61,715 bases of DNA from Bacteroidota bacterium. GTDB lineage: Bacteria > Bacteroidota > Bacteroidia > Flavobacteriales > Crocinitomicaceae. Position numbers and translations under genes: made by a program. Shown one piece after another: positions 10,476-19,886 of the stretch. The notes under the pieces are model-generated. The model was given only the letters and a program-made list of their open reading frames with translations, was not told where the DNA came from and ran no database searches. The stretch lies in the NCBI GenBank assembly GCA_029558435.1, contig JAKQEZ010000745.1, positions 1 through 61,715 on the forward strand, written 5' to 3'. Position 1 is the first letter of the stretch. Every line of letters begins with the position of its first letter.

Positions 10476-10529
10476 TGTTTTGCAATCAATTGAAAATAGT
10501 TGTTTAACCAATATTGTTTATACGTGATT

Positions 10530-10997
10530 ATGAATAAAATAGTATTTATTTTCCTTTTTTTCTGTATGAATGCAACTGCTCAATTGTTGCCTACAATAGA
10601 ACAATACGAGGATTTGTTTTTAAAGGAAATTACAATTGAAGATATCGATCCTTATTTAATAGAAATAAAATATAAGAATTCAGATAATACATTTATGAAC
10701 CATTGTTATGCAATGGAATTTCTTGAGCCTATTTTTTATTATAGCCACAACGATGGGTCGAAACTTTCATTTCTTATTTTATCAGAAAATTATGAAGAAG
10801 CATTAAGCCTATTTGAATATTATGCTGTTAAAATGTATGATTATTTTGATAAGAATATTTATTACCACAAGTTTAAAAAATATAAAAATAGAGAACTTTT
10901 TTTGGCCTATAATAATGAGAAAAACTTGAAGGTGATAATTGAAATAGAAGAAAATGTTTTACTCATTGAGGTAAGTTACAAACCCGAAGATGAGTAG
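10530..10997 (+). CDS. small secreted protein of unknown function
   Basis: I place the start at ATG 10530 rather than the in-frame TTG at 10500, because the signal peptide begins there (MNKIVFIFLFFCMNATAQ) and gives a 155-residue precursor. The mature part is rich in Asp, Glu, Tyr, Phe and Lys with no motif I recognise and no cysteine pattern. The sequence is more A/T-rich than its neighbours. It sits alone between the DUF2130 gene and the CocE-type hydrolase; no partner can be inferred. It may be a periplasmic or extracellular protein specific to a narrow lineage. Confidence 0.6.
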   Translation: MNKIVFIFLFFCMNATAQLLPTIEQYEDLFLKEITIEDIDPYLIEIKYKNSDNTFMNHCYAMEFLEPIFYYSHNDGSKLSFLILSENYEEALSLFEYYAVKMYDYFDKNIYYHKFKKYKNRELFLAYNNEKNLKVIIEIEENVLLIEVSYKPEDE

Positions 10998-11013
10998 TTT
11001 AGATTTTTTAAGT

Positions 11014-11021
11014 TATATTTG
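11014..11021 (+). promoter_or_regulatory. candidate -7 element of the CocE-type hydrolase
   Basis: TATATTTG matches TAnnTTTG and ends 10 nt before the start codon. No TTG lies at the usual distance upstream, so support is partial. Confidence 0.35.
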
Positions 11022-11031
11022 AAAAAAAAAG

Positions 11032-13836
11032 ATGCTACGAAAATTAATAACTACTATTTGTTCCGTTTTATTTGTTTTTATCACTTATTCTCAAGTTGTA
11101 TTAAATGGTGTGATTGACAACATTGAAGAATTGGTTAAAAAGAATACTGTTTACGTTCCGATGGATGACGGTACTCAACTTGCTACAGATATTTTTGTGC
11201 CTGTATTTCAAGATTCTGTTACAACAGATGTTACAATTGGAGGTTCAACATATACATTAACGGTAATTCCAAGAAACACTCAATTTATTATTTACGATAC
11301 AGTAAATATTTCTGAGCAAAACTACAAACTCCCTATTGTTTACACGCGCACACCTTATGACAAAAACTCCGATGATATAGGTTGGCAATTATTTCCCTTT
11401 ATGGGATATGCTTATGCAATGCAAGATATGAGAGGGCGATATAGCAGTGAAGGGGTTTATTTTCCGATGTATTCAGATGGATGGGCTAAAACAAATTATC
11501 TACCACTTGTTGAAATTCCAATGGATATTACTGTACAATCAGATGCAAATAATTCACTTAAACACCATGATGGAAGCCAATCCATTTTTTATTTAGCTGA
11601 TAGTTTGTATCGCATTGATGATGTAAATTCTGACGGGATAGTTGATACACTATTGTATTGCAATGGGAACATTGGGATGTTTGGAGCATCGGCCTTAGGA
11701 AATTCTCAATACCAAGCGTTGTCAGACATACCTTTTACAGAAAATAATCCATTAAAATGCATATTGCCCGTAGTTGCAGCAAATGAACATTATAATTCAA
11801 CGTTATTTCATAATGGAGTTTATCGCCATTCGCTAACAAATGGTTGGATGAAAGGTCAACTATTATCTGGAGTTGACAACTCTTTGAACGCCATTGATGC
11901 AGCCGATATTACCAATAACATTCACAGCCCTTCTGACTATAATTATTTAGATAACATGGAATTGGCTAATGATTTAATTGATTGGTTTGTTGCAACAAAT
12001 TTGGGTTTTACACCAGCATGCCAACATCCATCTTCTAAATATAGAACAATATTAGATGCGTCAAAAGCCCCCGTAAATTCTCAAGGATATTCTGACGGCA
12101 ATGGCACAACTACACGCTACAAAAACCTAAACGTTCCTTCGTATAATTTAACTGGATGGTGGGATATTTTCATAAATGGTCAAATAGAGACTTTTAATAA
12201 AATAAAACATGAAAACCCTGGCGTTACTAATAAAATTGTAATTGGCCCTTGGACGCATCAAACAATAGGTGGAACTGATGTTGGGGATGAAACCTATCCT
12301 GATAATGTTAAAGATGTGCTTTCAATAGATTTAGACATTGATCCAACAACTATTCTTTCGGATTCAACTGCGGTGAATAAAATATATCGTTCTGAATTGC
12401 TTAAATGGTACCGTTCCAATTTAGGTGGAGAACCATTTTTTATTATCCCAAAATCTTCTAATTGGCAAAGTGTAGGAACATCGCAGGTGAGAATTCCGGC
12501 GTCAAATTACATTATTCCTTACTATAAATTTTTAAATTATTTGGGTGGAGTATCAGGTTTAAACAATATTCCTGTTGAAATTAACAATGGTACAGGGAGC
12601 TCAACCATCAATTTAAACTTTCCAGCTATAAATCCACCGTTATTTCCACTTACAACTCCTTTAACAGCTGTTGATGTAAATTATTTTAATCAAGTGAGCG
12701 ATGTGAGAATGTACATTACAGGCCCTTCTAACGATGCTCAAAATACCAATGTGGGCAACTATTGGCTTTCTAATGATTCTATTCCATTCAAAAGAGGTAT
12801 TCAAAATGAAGTTTTTTACTTGCACCAAAATCAAACCCTAAATAATCAACCACCAATCAATAATGAAGGTGTGTTGTCTTATATTGCCGACCCCAATAAT
12901 CCTGTAGCAACAGTGGGTGGAAACAATATGATTCCAACTATTCCAAATGGAACAAAAAAATCACAAGGTTCTATGGATATGACCAATGCTTTGTATGATT
13001 ATTTAACAATGAATAGGAGTGATGTGCTTCAATTTATTTCAGATCCAATTAGTGATACGTTGTCTTTTGTTGGTTTTCCAAAAGCTAAAATTTATGCCAA
13101 AGGAAAAACATCAACTTATGCAACTTCTAAGACAGATTATGACATAATGGTAAGAGTGTTAGATGTTTATCCTGATGGTAGAGAAATGTTTATCACAGAA
13201 GGGGTTGTTAACGCTAAAGCACGTGAATATGCTAAGTCGATTGCACAAGGAGATACCAACGACAATTTGATTTTGTCGAACATCAACAACGATGAATATT
13301 ATTATTTTGAATTTGATTTATTGCCTTTGGGACATACATTTGGAAAAAACCACCAAATAAAATTGTTACTTAGCAGCTCTAATTTTCCAAAATACCAAAG
13401 CAATCCGCACATTCCACACGAAGATGGTGACTTTTTCAGATGGGAACCTGGAAGCACACAAACGTATAATTATTACGGACAAACGTTAACTGCTCAAAAT
13501 GCTGAAATTACGTATGATTTCAACCCTAATTTTCCAAGTTTAATTTCTTTTCCTCGTTTGGATACAACATTTTTTACTGCACATAACAATGTAGTTGAAA
13601 CACTACCAAATTTTGATATTTATCCCAACCCAACAACTGATAAAGTCACAGTTGTATGGAATAAATCGTTCAAAGGCGATATTTTAATTTACGATTATTG
13701 GGGGAAATGTGTGAAAACTATAACGACCGACAACAATAAACTAATGACTAAAATTGATTTGAATGGATTGTCCAATGGATTTTACATTGTAAGAATTCCA
13801 GAATTAAACTGCTCAAAGAAATTAATTAAAAACTAA
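11032..13836 (+). CDS. secreted CocE/NonD-type hydrolase (X-Pro dipeptidyl-peptidase family) with T9SS sorting domain
   Basis: 934 residues with an N-terminal signal peptide. The alpha/beta-hydrolase core shows VYTRTPYDKNS, then MQDMRGRYSSEG, the nucleophile elbow GASALG with S220, GWWDIFING and GPWTHQTIGG, which carries the likely catalytic histidine. The C-terminal galactose-binding-like (PepX_C) region contains GFPKAKIYAKG and DYDIMVRV. The last about 80 residues form a type A T9SS sorting domain (FDIYPNPTTDKVTV, then DLNGLSNGFYIVRI). Family members cleave X-Pro dipeptides or act as esterases or beta-lactam acylases; the substrate here is unknown. The protein is probably exported by T9SS and attached to the surface or released. 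About 300 residues longer than typical CocE, mostly from insertions around residues 150-200 and the sorting domain. Confidence 0.85.
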   Translation: MLRKLITTICSVLFVFITYSQVVLNGVIDNIEELVKKNTVYVPMDDGTQLATDIFVPVFQDSVTTDVTIGGSTYTLTVIPRNTQFIIYDTVNISEQNYKLPIVYTRTPYDKNSDDIGWQLFPFMGYAYAMQDMRGRYSSEGVYFPMYSDGWAKTNYLPLVEIPMDITVQSDANNSLKHHDGSQSIFYLADSLYRIDDVNSDGIVDTLLYCNGNIGMFGASALGNSQYQALSDIPFTENNPLKCILPVVAANEHYNSTLFHNGVYRHSLTNGWMKGQLLSGVDNSLNAIDAADITNNIHSPSDYNYLDNMELANDLIDWFVATNLGFTPACQHPSSKYRTILDASKAPVNSQGYSDGNGTTTRYKNLNVPSYNLTGWWDIFINGQIETFNKIKHENPGVTNKIVIGPWTHQTIGGTDVGDETYPDNVKDVLSIDLDIDPTTILSDSTAVNKIYRSELLKWYRSNLGGEPFFIIPKSSNWQSVGTSQVRIPASNYIIPYYKFLNYLGGVSGLNNIPVEINNGTGSSTINLNFPAINPPLFPLTTPLTAVDVNYFNQVSDVRMYITGPSNDAQNTNVGNYWLSNDSIPFKRGIQNEVFYLHQNQTLNNQPPINNEGVLSYIADPNNPVATVGGNNMIPTIPNGTKKSQGSMDMTNALYDYLTMNRSDVLQFISDPISDTLSFVGFPKAKIYAKGKTSTYATSKTDYDIMVRVLDVYPDGREMFITEGVVNAKAREYAKSIAQGDTNDNLILSNINNDEYYYFEFDLLPLGHTFGKNHQIKLLLSSSNFPKYQSNPHIPHEDGDFFRWEPGSTQTYNYYGQTLTAQNAEITYDFNPNFPSLISFPRLDTTFFTAHNNVVETLPNFDIYPNPTTDKVTVVWNKSFKGDILIYDYWGKCVKTITTDNNKLMTKIDLNGLSNGFYIVRIPELNCSKKLIKN

Positions 13837-13970
13837 CATTAATTATTTAAGTGTTTAATTTATATTTTGTTGAATTACAGATAAATAAATAGCATTGATT
13901 AAAGATATTGTATAACAAAATAGATTACTTATAATCTGTTGTTAGTAGTTATTTGTTTGTGAGCTTTTAT

Positions 13971-13978
13971 TACCTTTG
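13971..13978 (+). promoter_or_regulatory. -7 element abutting the yidD start
   Basis: TACCTTTG followed by CACC and then the ATG. Only 4 nt separate it from the start codon, implying a leaderless message. No clear -33 TTG at 19-21 nt (a TTTG lies 15 nt upstream). Confidence 0.5.
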
Positions 13979-13982
13979 CACC

Positions 13983-14240
13983 ATGAAAATCATTTCCAAA
14001 ATTTTCAGTTTTCCACTAATTGTATTGGTGCGCTTTTACCAAATGGTTATTAGTCCGCTGACACCTCAAAGTTGCCGCTATACACCCACGTGCTCTGCAT
14101 ACATGCTGGAAGCTATTAATATTTGGGGACCTATCAAAGGAACGTGGTTGGGAATAAAACGCATATCTTCTTGCCATCCCTGGGGCGGACATGGACATGA
14201 TCCTGTTCCAACAAAAAATACATCTTCTGACAAAAAATAA
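13983..14240 (+). CDS. yidD: membrane protein insertion efficiency factor YidD
   Basis: 85 residues from ATG 13983. An in-frame TTG at 13953 would add ten residues not seen in the family. The conserved core is clear: an amphipathic N-terminus, [20 protein letters not shown], then [27 protein letters not shown] and GGHGHDPVP, with the three conserved cysteines. YidD assists YidC in inserting proteins into the inner membrane. In many bacteria it lies next to rnpA, rpmH and yidC; here it is instead followed 12 nt later by rlmH, and rpmH is 30 kb away. Confidence 0.93.
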   Translation: MKIISKIFSFPLIVLVRFYQMVISPLTPQSCRYTPTCSAYMLEAINIWGPIKGTWLGIKRISSCHPWGGHGHDPVPTKNTSSDKK

Positions 14241-14252
14241 TCTCCATTTTAC

Positions 14253-14726
14253 ATGAAAATTACATTTATCTGCATCGGAAAAACAAGCAAAAAATTTTTA
14301 GAAGAAGGCGAACAAGAATACTTGAACCGCTTGAAAAATTATACTAAAATTGAGCGTATTGAGTTGCCCGACCTAAAAAATGCACGTAAACTAACATTGG
14401 AGCAGATTAAAAAAGAAGAAGGACAGTTGTTTTTATCCAAAATTCCGCAAGGCGATGAATTGATACTATTGGACGAACGCGGAAAACATTATTCTTCGGT
14501 AGAATTTTCAAAATTTATTGATAAAAAGAACATCAACGGAGTTAAGGGAGTAACATTTTTAGTAGGTGGAGCTTATGGCTTTTCCGACGAAATTTATGCA
14601 CGAACTAACAGTAAAATGAGTTTGTCAACCATGACGTTTTCGCACCAAATGATACGCATGATTTTTTTTGAGCAATTGTACCGTGCTTTTACAATCATCA
14701 AAGGCGAACCTTATCACCACGAATAG
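14253..14726 (+). CDS. rlmH: 23S rRNA (pseudouridine-1915 N3) methyltransferase RlmH
   Basis: 157 residues, the standard length of this SPOUT methyltransferase. Visible motifs are MKITFICIGK, LLDERGKHYSS, the SAM-binding knot LVGGAYGF and the C-terminal LSTMTFSHQMIRMIFFEQLY, ending in the family's KGEPYHHE. It methylates N3 of pseudouridine 1915 in helix 69 of the large ribosomal subunit. It is probably co-transcribed with yidD (12-nt gap). It converges with uvrA, whose stop is only 7 nt away. Confidence 0.96.
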   Translation: MKITFICIGKTSKKFLEEGEQEYLNRLKNYTKIERIELPDLKNARKLTLEQIKKEEGQLFLSKIPQGDELILLDERGKHYSSVEFSKFIDKKNINGVKGVTFLVGGAYGFSDEIYARTNSKMSLSTMTFSHQMIRMIFFEQLYRAFTIIKGEPYHHE

Positions 14727-14733
14727 CAACGAT

Positions 14734-17511
14734 TTATAGCACGTCTTTCAAGAATTTCCCTGTATAGCTTTCAGAGCATTGCACCAAATCTTCGGGTGTA
14801 CCTTGAAATACGATATTTCCACCTTTATCGCCCCCTTCTGGACCTAAATCAATCACCCAATCGGCACATTTAATCACTTCTTTGTTGTGTTCAATTACAA
14901 TTACCGAATGTCCAGCATCTATCAAACGGTTGAGTGCAATTATTAACTTTTCAATATCGTGAAAATGCAAGCCAGTTGTGGGTTCATCAAAAATAAAAAG
15001 GGTAGGAGTGGCCTTACTTCCTTTAGCTAAAAACGAAGCTAATTTGATGCGCTGCGCCTCGCCGCCACTCAATGTGCTAGACGATTGTCCCATTTTCAAA
15101 TACCCCAAACCAACATCCACCAAAGGTTGTAATTTTTCGGCAATTTTCTTTTCCAATAAATCCTTGCCTTCATTGAAAAACTCCAATGCCTTTTCAATGT
15201 CCATGTTCAATAGCTGAGCAATGTTCACTCCTCTGTATTCCACCTCCAAAGTTTCGGCTTTGTAACGCGTTCCGTGGCATGTTTCGCACGTTAAATGAAT
15301 GTCGGCCATAAACTGCATTCCAACAGTAATAATTCCTTCGCCTTCGCACATTTCACAGCGACCGCCTTCCACGTTAAAACTAAAATACCCCGGACGGTAG
15401 TTTCTAATTTTTGAAATTTGTTGTTTGGCATACAACTCACGAATGTCGTCAAAAGCTTTAACGTAGGTTACAGGATTACTTCGCGAAGATTTACCAATAG
15501 GATTTTGATCCACTAACTCCACAGCGCCAATATGTTTCCAATCGCCATTCACCTCAAAATTTTTGGTTGCCAAAGCAATTTCTCCCAAATTATTGCGCAC
15601 TGCCGGATAAACAATGTCTTTGATTAAGGTTGATTTTCCAGAACCACTCACACCGGTAATACTCACAAAATTGTGCAACGGAATTTTCACTTCTACATCT
15701 TTCAAATTGTGTTTTCGAACACCTGAAAAATGCAAGAAATTGATTTGTTTTCTACGTTTTTGAGGTACAGCAATGGCTTTTTTACCTGTCAAATAATCAG
15801 CAGTGATGCTATTTTTTGCTTTTACCAATTGTTTGAAATCGCCTTGGAATACCACTTCACCGCCATATACACCCGCCATCGGACCAATGTCTAAAATTTC
15901 ATCGGCTGCACGCATGATGTCTTCTTCGTGCTCCACAACAATTACGGTGTTGCCCAAATCACGCAATTTATTCAAAACTAGAATCAATCTTTCTGTATCG
16001 CGTGGATGTAATCCTATGGAGGGTTCGTCTAAAATATACATCGATCCAACCAAGCTACTGCCCAATGATGTTGTCAAGTTAATGCGTTGCGATTCTCCTC
16101 CAGAAAGGGTGTTTGATTGTCGGTTGAGTGTTAAATAGCCCAAGCCTACATTGGTTAAAAACTCCAAACGGTTTACAATTTCGGGCAATACACGTTTTGA
16201 AATTTGTTGCTGATGAGCTTCTAATTTTAAATTTTTGAAGAACGGCAAAATTTCTTCAATAGGCGACAAAACAATATCGGTGATGGATTTTCCTTCAATT
16301 TTTACGTTGTTGGCATCGCTTCTCAATCGGGTTCCTCTACATTCTGGACATTGTGTTTTGCCACGGTAGCGCGACAACAGAACACGGTAATGAATTTTAT
16401 AGGTTTGCGTTTCCAAAAACTTGAAAAACTCATTGAGTCCGGTAAAATAACGGTTTCCCTTCCACAACAATTGGTATTGCTCGGCTGTTAAATCTTTTAA
16501 TGGTCGATGAATCGGAAAATCAAATTTAGATGAATTGATAATGAGCTCGTTCAAATATTCCTTCATCATTTCGCCTTTCCACGGAAGTAAAGCCCCTTCG
16601 TAAACACTCAAATTTTTGTTCGGAATCACCAAATCTTCATCAATACCAATGATTTGACCGTATCCTTCGCACGATTTACACGCACCAATTGGATTATTGA
16701 AAGCAAATAAATGATCGTTGGGAATTTGAAATTCAATGCCGTCTAACTCAAATCGGGTAGAGAAAGCGTGCATTTGCTTGTCAGACATCGTAAAAACAAA
16801 GCATTCACCATTTCCTTCTGTAAAAGCTAGGTGAACAGAATCTTCCAAACGCCCTAGCAATTCTTCGGATGACGTATCGGCAGTTGCTCGGTCCACCACC
16901 AAAAGTGCATTATCGTTGGTTATTTTCGACGGTTCAACTGCATCCAAGTTAACAATTTCTTGATCCACCAACAAACGGGTATATCCTTGCTGTATCAATA
17001 TTTTTACTGCTTGTTGAGCGCCATATTGACGAATTGCAGCAATGGGTGCTAGTATCAACAAACGTTCGGTATTGGGCAATGATTCAATAAATTGAATAAC
17101 ATCTGTCACCGTATGCCGTTTTACTTCTTTACCACTAATTGGCGAATAGGTTTTTCCAGCACGTGCAAATAAAAGTTTGAGGTAATCGTATATTTCGGTA
17201 GTTGTTCCAACGGTTGATCGCGGATTGTTGGAAATGACCTTTTGCTCTATGGCTATGGCAGGAGCAATTCCTTTGATATAGTCGGTTTCTGGTTTATCGA
17301 GCTTGCCTAAAAATTGGCGGGCATACGACGATAAACTTTCGATGTAACGACGTTGTCCCTCGGCATATAAGGTATCAAAAGCCAACGATGATTTTCCAGA
17401 GCCCGAAAGTCCTGTAATTACAGTAAACTTGCCATGTGGAATTTGTACATCGATGTTTTTAAGGTTGTTCACCCTTGCACCTTTAATCTCAATAAACGAC
17501 TGTTTTGCCAT
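14734..17511 (-). CDS. uvrA: excinuclease ABC subunit A
   Basis: 925 residues, typical length. Two ABC modules are complete: Walker A GLSGSGKS (34-41) and GVSGSGKS, and signatures LSGGESQR and LSGGEAQR. The zinc modules [24 protein letters not shown] and CETCHGTR are intact, as is the insertion domain. UvrA finds bulky DNA lesions and loads UvrB in nucleotide excision repair. A -7 element (17516-17523) ends 4 nt before the ATG, so the mRNA is probably leaderless. No other uvr gene is present. Confidence 0.97.
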   Translation of the reverse strand: MAKQSFIEIKGARVNNLKNIDVQIPHGKFTVITGLSGSGKSSLAFDTLYAEGQRRYIESLSSYARQFLGKLDKPETDYIKGIAPAIAIEQKVISNNPRSTVGTTTEIYDYLKLLFARAGKTYSPISGKEVKRHTVTDVIQFIESLPNTERLLILAPIAAIRQYGAQQAVKILIQQGYTRLLVDQEIVNLDAVEPSKITNDNALLVVDRATADTSSEELLGRLEDSVHLAFTEGNGECFVFTMSDKQMHAFSTRFELDGIEFQIPNDHLFAFNNPIGACKSCEGYGQIIGIDEDLVIPNKNLSVYEGALLPWKGEMMKEYLNELIINSSKFDFPIHRPLKDLTAEQYQLLWKGNRYFTGLNEFFKFLETQTYKIHYRVLLSRYRGKTQCPECRGTRLRSDANNVKIEGKSITDIVLSPIEEILPFFKNLKLEAHQQQISKRVLPEIVNRLEFLTNVGLGYLTLNRQSNTLSGGESQRINLTTSLGSSLVGSMYILDEPSIGLHPRDTERLILVLNKLRDLGNTVIVVEHEEDIMRAADEILDIGPMAGVYGGEVVFQGDFKQLVKAKNSITADYLTGKKAIAVPQKRRKQINFLHFSGVRKHNLKDVEVKIPLHNFVSITGVSGSGKSTLIKDIVYPAVRNNLGEIALATKNFEVNGDWKHIGAVELVDQNPIGKSSRSNPVTYVKAFDDIRELYAKQQISKIRNYRPGYFSFNVEGGRCEMCEGEGIITVGMQFMADIHLTCETCHGTRYKAETLEVEYRGVNIAQLLNMDIEKALEFFNEGKDLLEKKIAEKLQPLVDVGLGYLKMGQSSSTLSGGEAQRIKLASFLAKGSKATPTLFIFDEPTTGLHFHDIEKLIIALNRLIDAGHSVIVIEHNKEVIKCADWVIDLGPEGGDKGGNIVFQGTPEDLVQCSESYTGKFLKDVL

Positions 17512-17515
17512 GTTA

Positions 17516-17523
17516 CAAAATTA
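17516..17523 (-). promoter_or_regulatory. -7 element abutting the uvrA start
   Basis: On the reverse strand TAATTTTG, then TAAC, then the uvrA ATG. The spacing is the same as at yidD and ccoS. Confidence 0.45.
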
Positions 17524-17579
17524 ATGGTTGTTTTGCTGAAATACTAAATTAATTAAGAATAATGCTAAAAATAGATGGT

Positions 17580-18452
17580 TTATGCCAATAAATCGCGCAA
17601 CTGAATGAGTTCGTTAACTTTTTCAGCATTTCCAGCCTGTTGAAACGAGGTAATGAGATTGGTTAGCATGCGGCGTAAAATGGTGGTGTTGGAGCAAGGC
17701 TCAAAATATTCTCTTGTTGGAGCAATGTTGAGTTTCTTTAAAAATTCGTTGATTTCTTCCTCGTCAAACAAACTGCCTCTGGAAAAAACATTGATGTAAA
17801 ACAAAACTCCGTTGTTATTTTCTTTATTCACAAATTGATTGATGCCGTCTTCATCAATATAAGCGGCTATAAAATGATTAGGCAAATTAACACCATAAAT
17901 AGGCATATTGAGCGATTGTGCAATAATGGAATAAAGAATAGTTAAACTCAATGGATTGCCTTTTCGTTGTTCAATCACTGTATTGATAAACGAATTGAGT
18001 GGTGAATGAAAGTTTTTAGAATCGCCTTTAAAATGGTGTAAATCAAAGAAGATCTTATTTAAAATTCGCACTTTCTCATAAGCTGTGTGGCGATTACTCA
18101 ATTCCAACCAAGCGTCTTTTCTCACATGTTCAATGAACTCAAAAATGTGCTCTTCGTGCAAGCCCGGATATTGGTATTTGGCAATAATAATGGCCCCTTT
18201 CAACAAGTCTTTCTCACTATTTTGCCACTGTTGCAACTGTTTTTTTACATCTTCAAATTGAATATCGTGAATGAGTTGCTCTACACGATTGAGAAATATC
18301 AAGCCATAATCTTTTTCACCCCACGAATTTTCAAGGTAGGGAATAGCATCAGGGCCATATTGCAAAAGTCGATCTCTTACATGTAAGAAAATCCCTTCAT
18401 CTGGATCGTCCATCAGCTGAATAAGTGCCTCAATATTTGTTGTATTATTCAC
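17580..18452 (-). CDS. transglutaminase-like (SirB1-type) protein
   Basis: 290 residues. The middle matches the Transglut_core2 / SirB1 family: HSPLNSFINTVIEQRKGNPL, SLTILYSIIAQSLNMPIYG and LPNHFIAAY; the histidine of PNHF sits where the catalytic His of transglutaminase-like folds falls, but the usual cysteine is replaced, so catalysis is doubtful. The N-terminal 110 residues are alpha-helical, with HEAT-like DDPDEGIFLHVRDRLLQYG. The start chosen is GTG at 18452, directly behind a -7 element with a 4-nt gap. Function in this phylum unknown; there are no partner genes. Confidence 0.75.
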   Translation of the reverse strand: MNNTTNIEALIQLMDDPDEGIFLHVRDRLLQYGPDAIPYLENSWGEKDYGLIFLNRVEQLIHDIQFEDVKKQLQQWQNSEKDLLKGAIIIAKYQYPGLHEEHIFEFIEHVRKDAWLELSNRHTAYEKVRILNKIFFDLHHFKGDSKNFHSPLNSFINTVIEQRKGNPLSLTILYSIIAQSLNMPIYGVNLPNHFIAAYIDEDGINQFVNKENNNGVLFYINVFSRGSLFDEEEINEFLKKLNIAPTREYFEPCSNTTILRRMLTNLITSFQQAGNAEKVNELIQLRDLLA

Positions 18453-18456
18453 ACTA

Positions 18457-18464
18457 CAAATTTA
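18457..18464 (-). promoter_or_regulatory. -7 element abutting a GTG start
   Basis: Reverse-strand TAAATTTG, then TAGT, then GTG, the start of the transglutaminase-like gene. The 4-nt gap supports the GTG start through a leaderless message. Confidence 0.45.
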
Positions 18465-18548
18465 GAAGGAGAACTTATTGTTTTTTTAGGACATTTTTTT
18501 CTTTATTAAATGCAAGTTGTTAATTTCACTTAAAATCAAGTGCTAACA

Positions 18549-18580
18549 ATGAAAAAAGGACTGTCACAAAACAGTCCTTT
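18549..18580 (-). terminator. terminator of the pyruvate dehydrogenase operon
   Basis: A perfect 10-bp stem (AAAGGACTGT with ACAGTCCTTT, arms 18555-18564 and 18571-18580) has a run of T on its reverse-strand 3' side. It lies 26 nt after the stop of the E2 gene. Confidence 0.85.
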
Positions 18581-18605
18581 CTCTATTTTTATTAACTTTT
18601 TTCTA

Positions 18606-19871
18606 TCACAACAACAAAGTAACAGGGTTTTCCAAGTATCCTTTAACTGTTTGCAAGAATGCAGCACCAGATGCGCCATCCACAACACGGTGGTCGCAAG
18701 AAAGAGTTACTTTCATGATGTTTCCTGGCACCACTTGTCCATTTTTCACAACAGGAACTTGTTTAATTCCTCCAACAGCTAAAATACAGCTATCTGGTGG
18801 GTTTACAATTGCTGTAAATGTATCAATTCCAAACATTCCAAGATTAGAAATGGTAAATGTGTTACCTTCCCAATCGGATGGTTGTAATTTTTTATCTTTT
18901 GCTTTTTTAGCGTATTCTTTAACTTCTTCGCCAATTTGCACTAATCCTTTTGTATCTGCAAAACGAACAACAGGAACCAATAATCCTTCATCCACTGCAA
19001 CAGCCACTCCAATGTGCACATGGTGATTTCTACGAATCTTATCACCCAACCAAGAAGAGTTAACCGTAGGATGTTGACGCAATGCAACGGCAACTGCTTT
19101 CAAAACTAAATCATTGAAAGAAATTTTAACACCTTCATTAGCATTTAATGCTTTTCGAGCTGCAATGGCATTGTCCATATCAATTTCCAATGTTAAATAG
19201 AAATGCGGAGCGGTGAATTTGCTTTCAGCCAATCGGCGAGCAATTGTTTTGCGCATTTGAGAAATATTCTCATCTGTATAAGATTCCACACCAACAGCAG
19301 CTGTAGCAGTTGCGTGTGCTCTAACTGGTGCTTCGTAAGGAACATAATGATCGATGTCTCTTTTTACAATTCTTCCACCATCGCCCGTTCCAAGTACGCT
19401 GTTGATATCAATTCCTTTTTCTTCGGCCATTTTTTTAGCCAATGGAGAAGCAACTACGCGACCATCGTGTGCAACAGGCGCAGCAACTACTGGAGCTGGT
19501 TTACTTTCAACTTTTGGAACTTCTGGAGCAACCGCTTTTACTGGCTCTGGAGAAGGAGTTACTTCTACTTTTGCTTCAGTCTTTGGAGCAGGTGCAGTTC
19601 CAGCGTTTGCCAAAATAGCACTCACATCTTCACCTTCTTTACCTATAATTGCCAACAAAGCATTTACTGGTGCAGCTTCACCTTTTTGAACACCGATGTG
19701 CAATAAAACACCATCGTAAAAAGATTCAAACTCCATAGTAGCTTTATCTGTTTCAATTTCTGCTAAAACTTCACCAGATGCAACTTTATCACCAACTTTT
19801 TTTGTCCACTCAGAAACAACACCTTCTGTCATGGTGTCGCTTAGTTTTGGCATGTAAACTACTTCAGCCAT
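18606..19871 (-). CDS. pdhC: pyruvate dehydrogenase E2, dihydrolipoamide acetyltransferase
   Basis: 421 residues. The lipoyl domain carries EIETDKATMEFES with the lipoylated K43. An Ala/Pro-rich linker follows (about 85-130), then the E1/E3-binding domain (VVASPLAKKMAEEKGIDI, GTGDGGRIVKRDI), then the catalytic core ending with DHRVVDG, where H394 and D398 are the active-site pair. It transfers the acetyl group from lipoamide to CoA. It follows pdhA by 15 nt, so E1-alpha and E2 are one operon. E1-beta and E3 are not in the window. The single lipoyl domain fits Flavobacteriia. Confidence 0.95.
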   Translation of the reverse strand: MAEVVYMPKLSDTMTEGVVSEWTKKVGDKVASGEVLAEIETDKATMEFESFYDGVLLHIGVQKGEAAPVNALLAIIGKEGEDVSAILANAGTAPAPKTEAKVEVTPSPEPVKAVAPEVPKVESKPAPVVAAPVAHDGRVVASPLAKKMAEEKGIDINSVLGTGDGGRIVKRDIDHYVPYEAPVRAHATATAAVGVESYTDENISQMRKTIARRLAESKFTAPHFYLTLEIDMDNAIAARKALNANEGVKISFNDLVLKAVAVALRQHPTVNSSWLGDKIRRNHHVHIGVAVAVDEGLLVPVVRFADTKGLVQIGEEVKEYAKKAKDKKLQPSDWEGNTFTISNLGMFGIDTFTAIVNPPDSCILAVGGIKQVPVVKNGQVVPGNIMKVTLSCDHRVVDGASGAAFLQTVKGYLENPVTLLL

Positions 19872-19886
19872 TTTATTTAATTTTTT

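Noticed and set aside
19203..19706. Two open forward frames opposite pdhC
   Set aside because: They are opposite the conserved E2 linker region and have no homology pattern, promoter or terminator.
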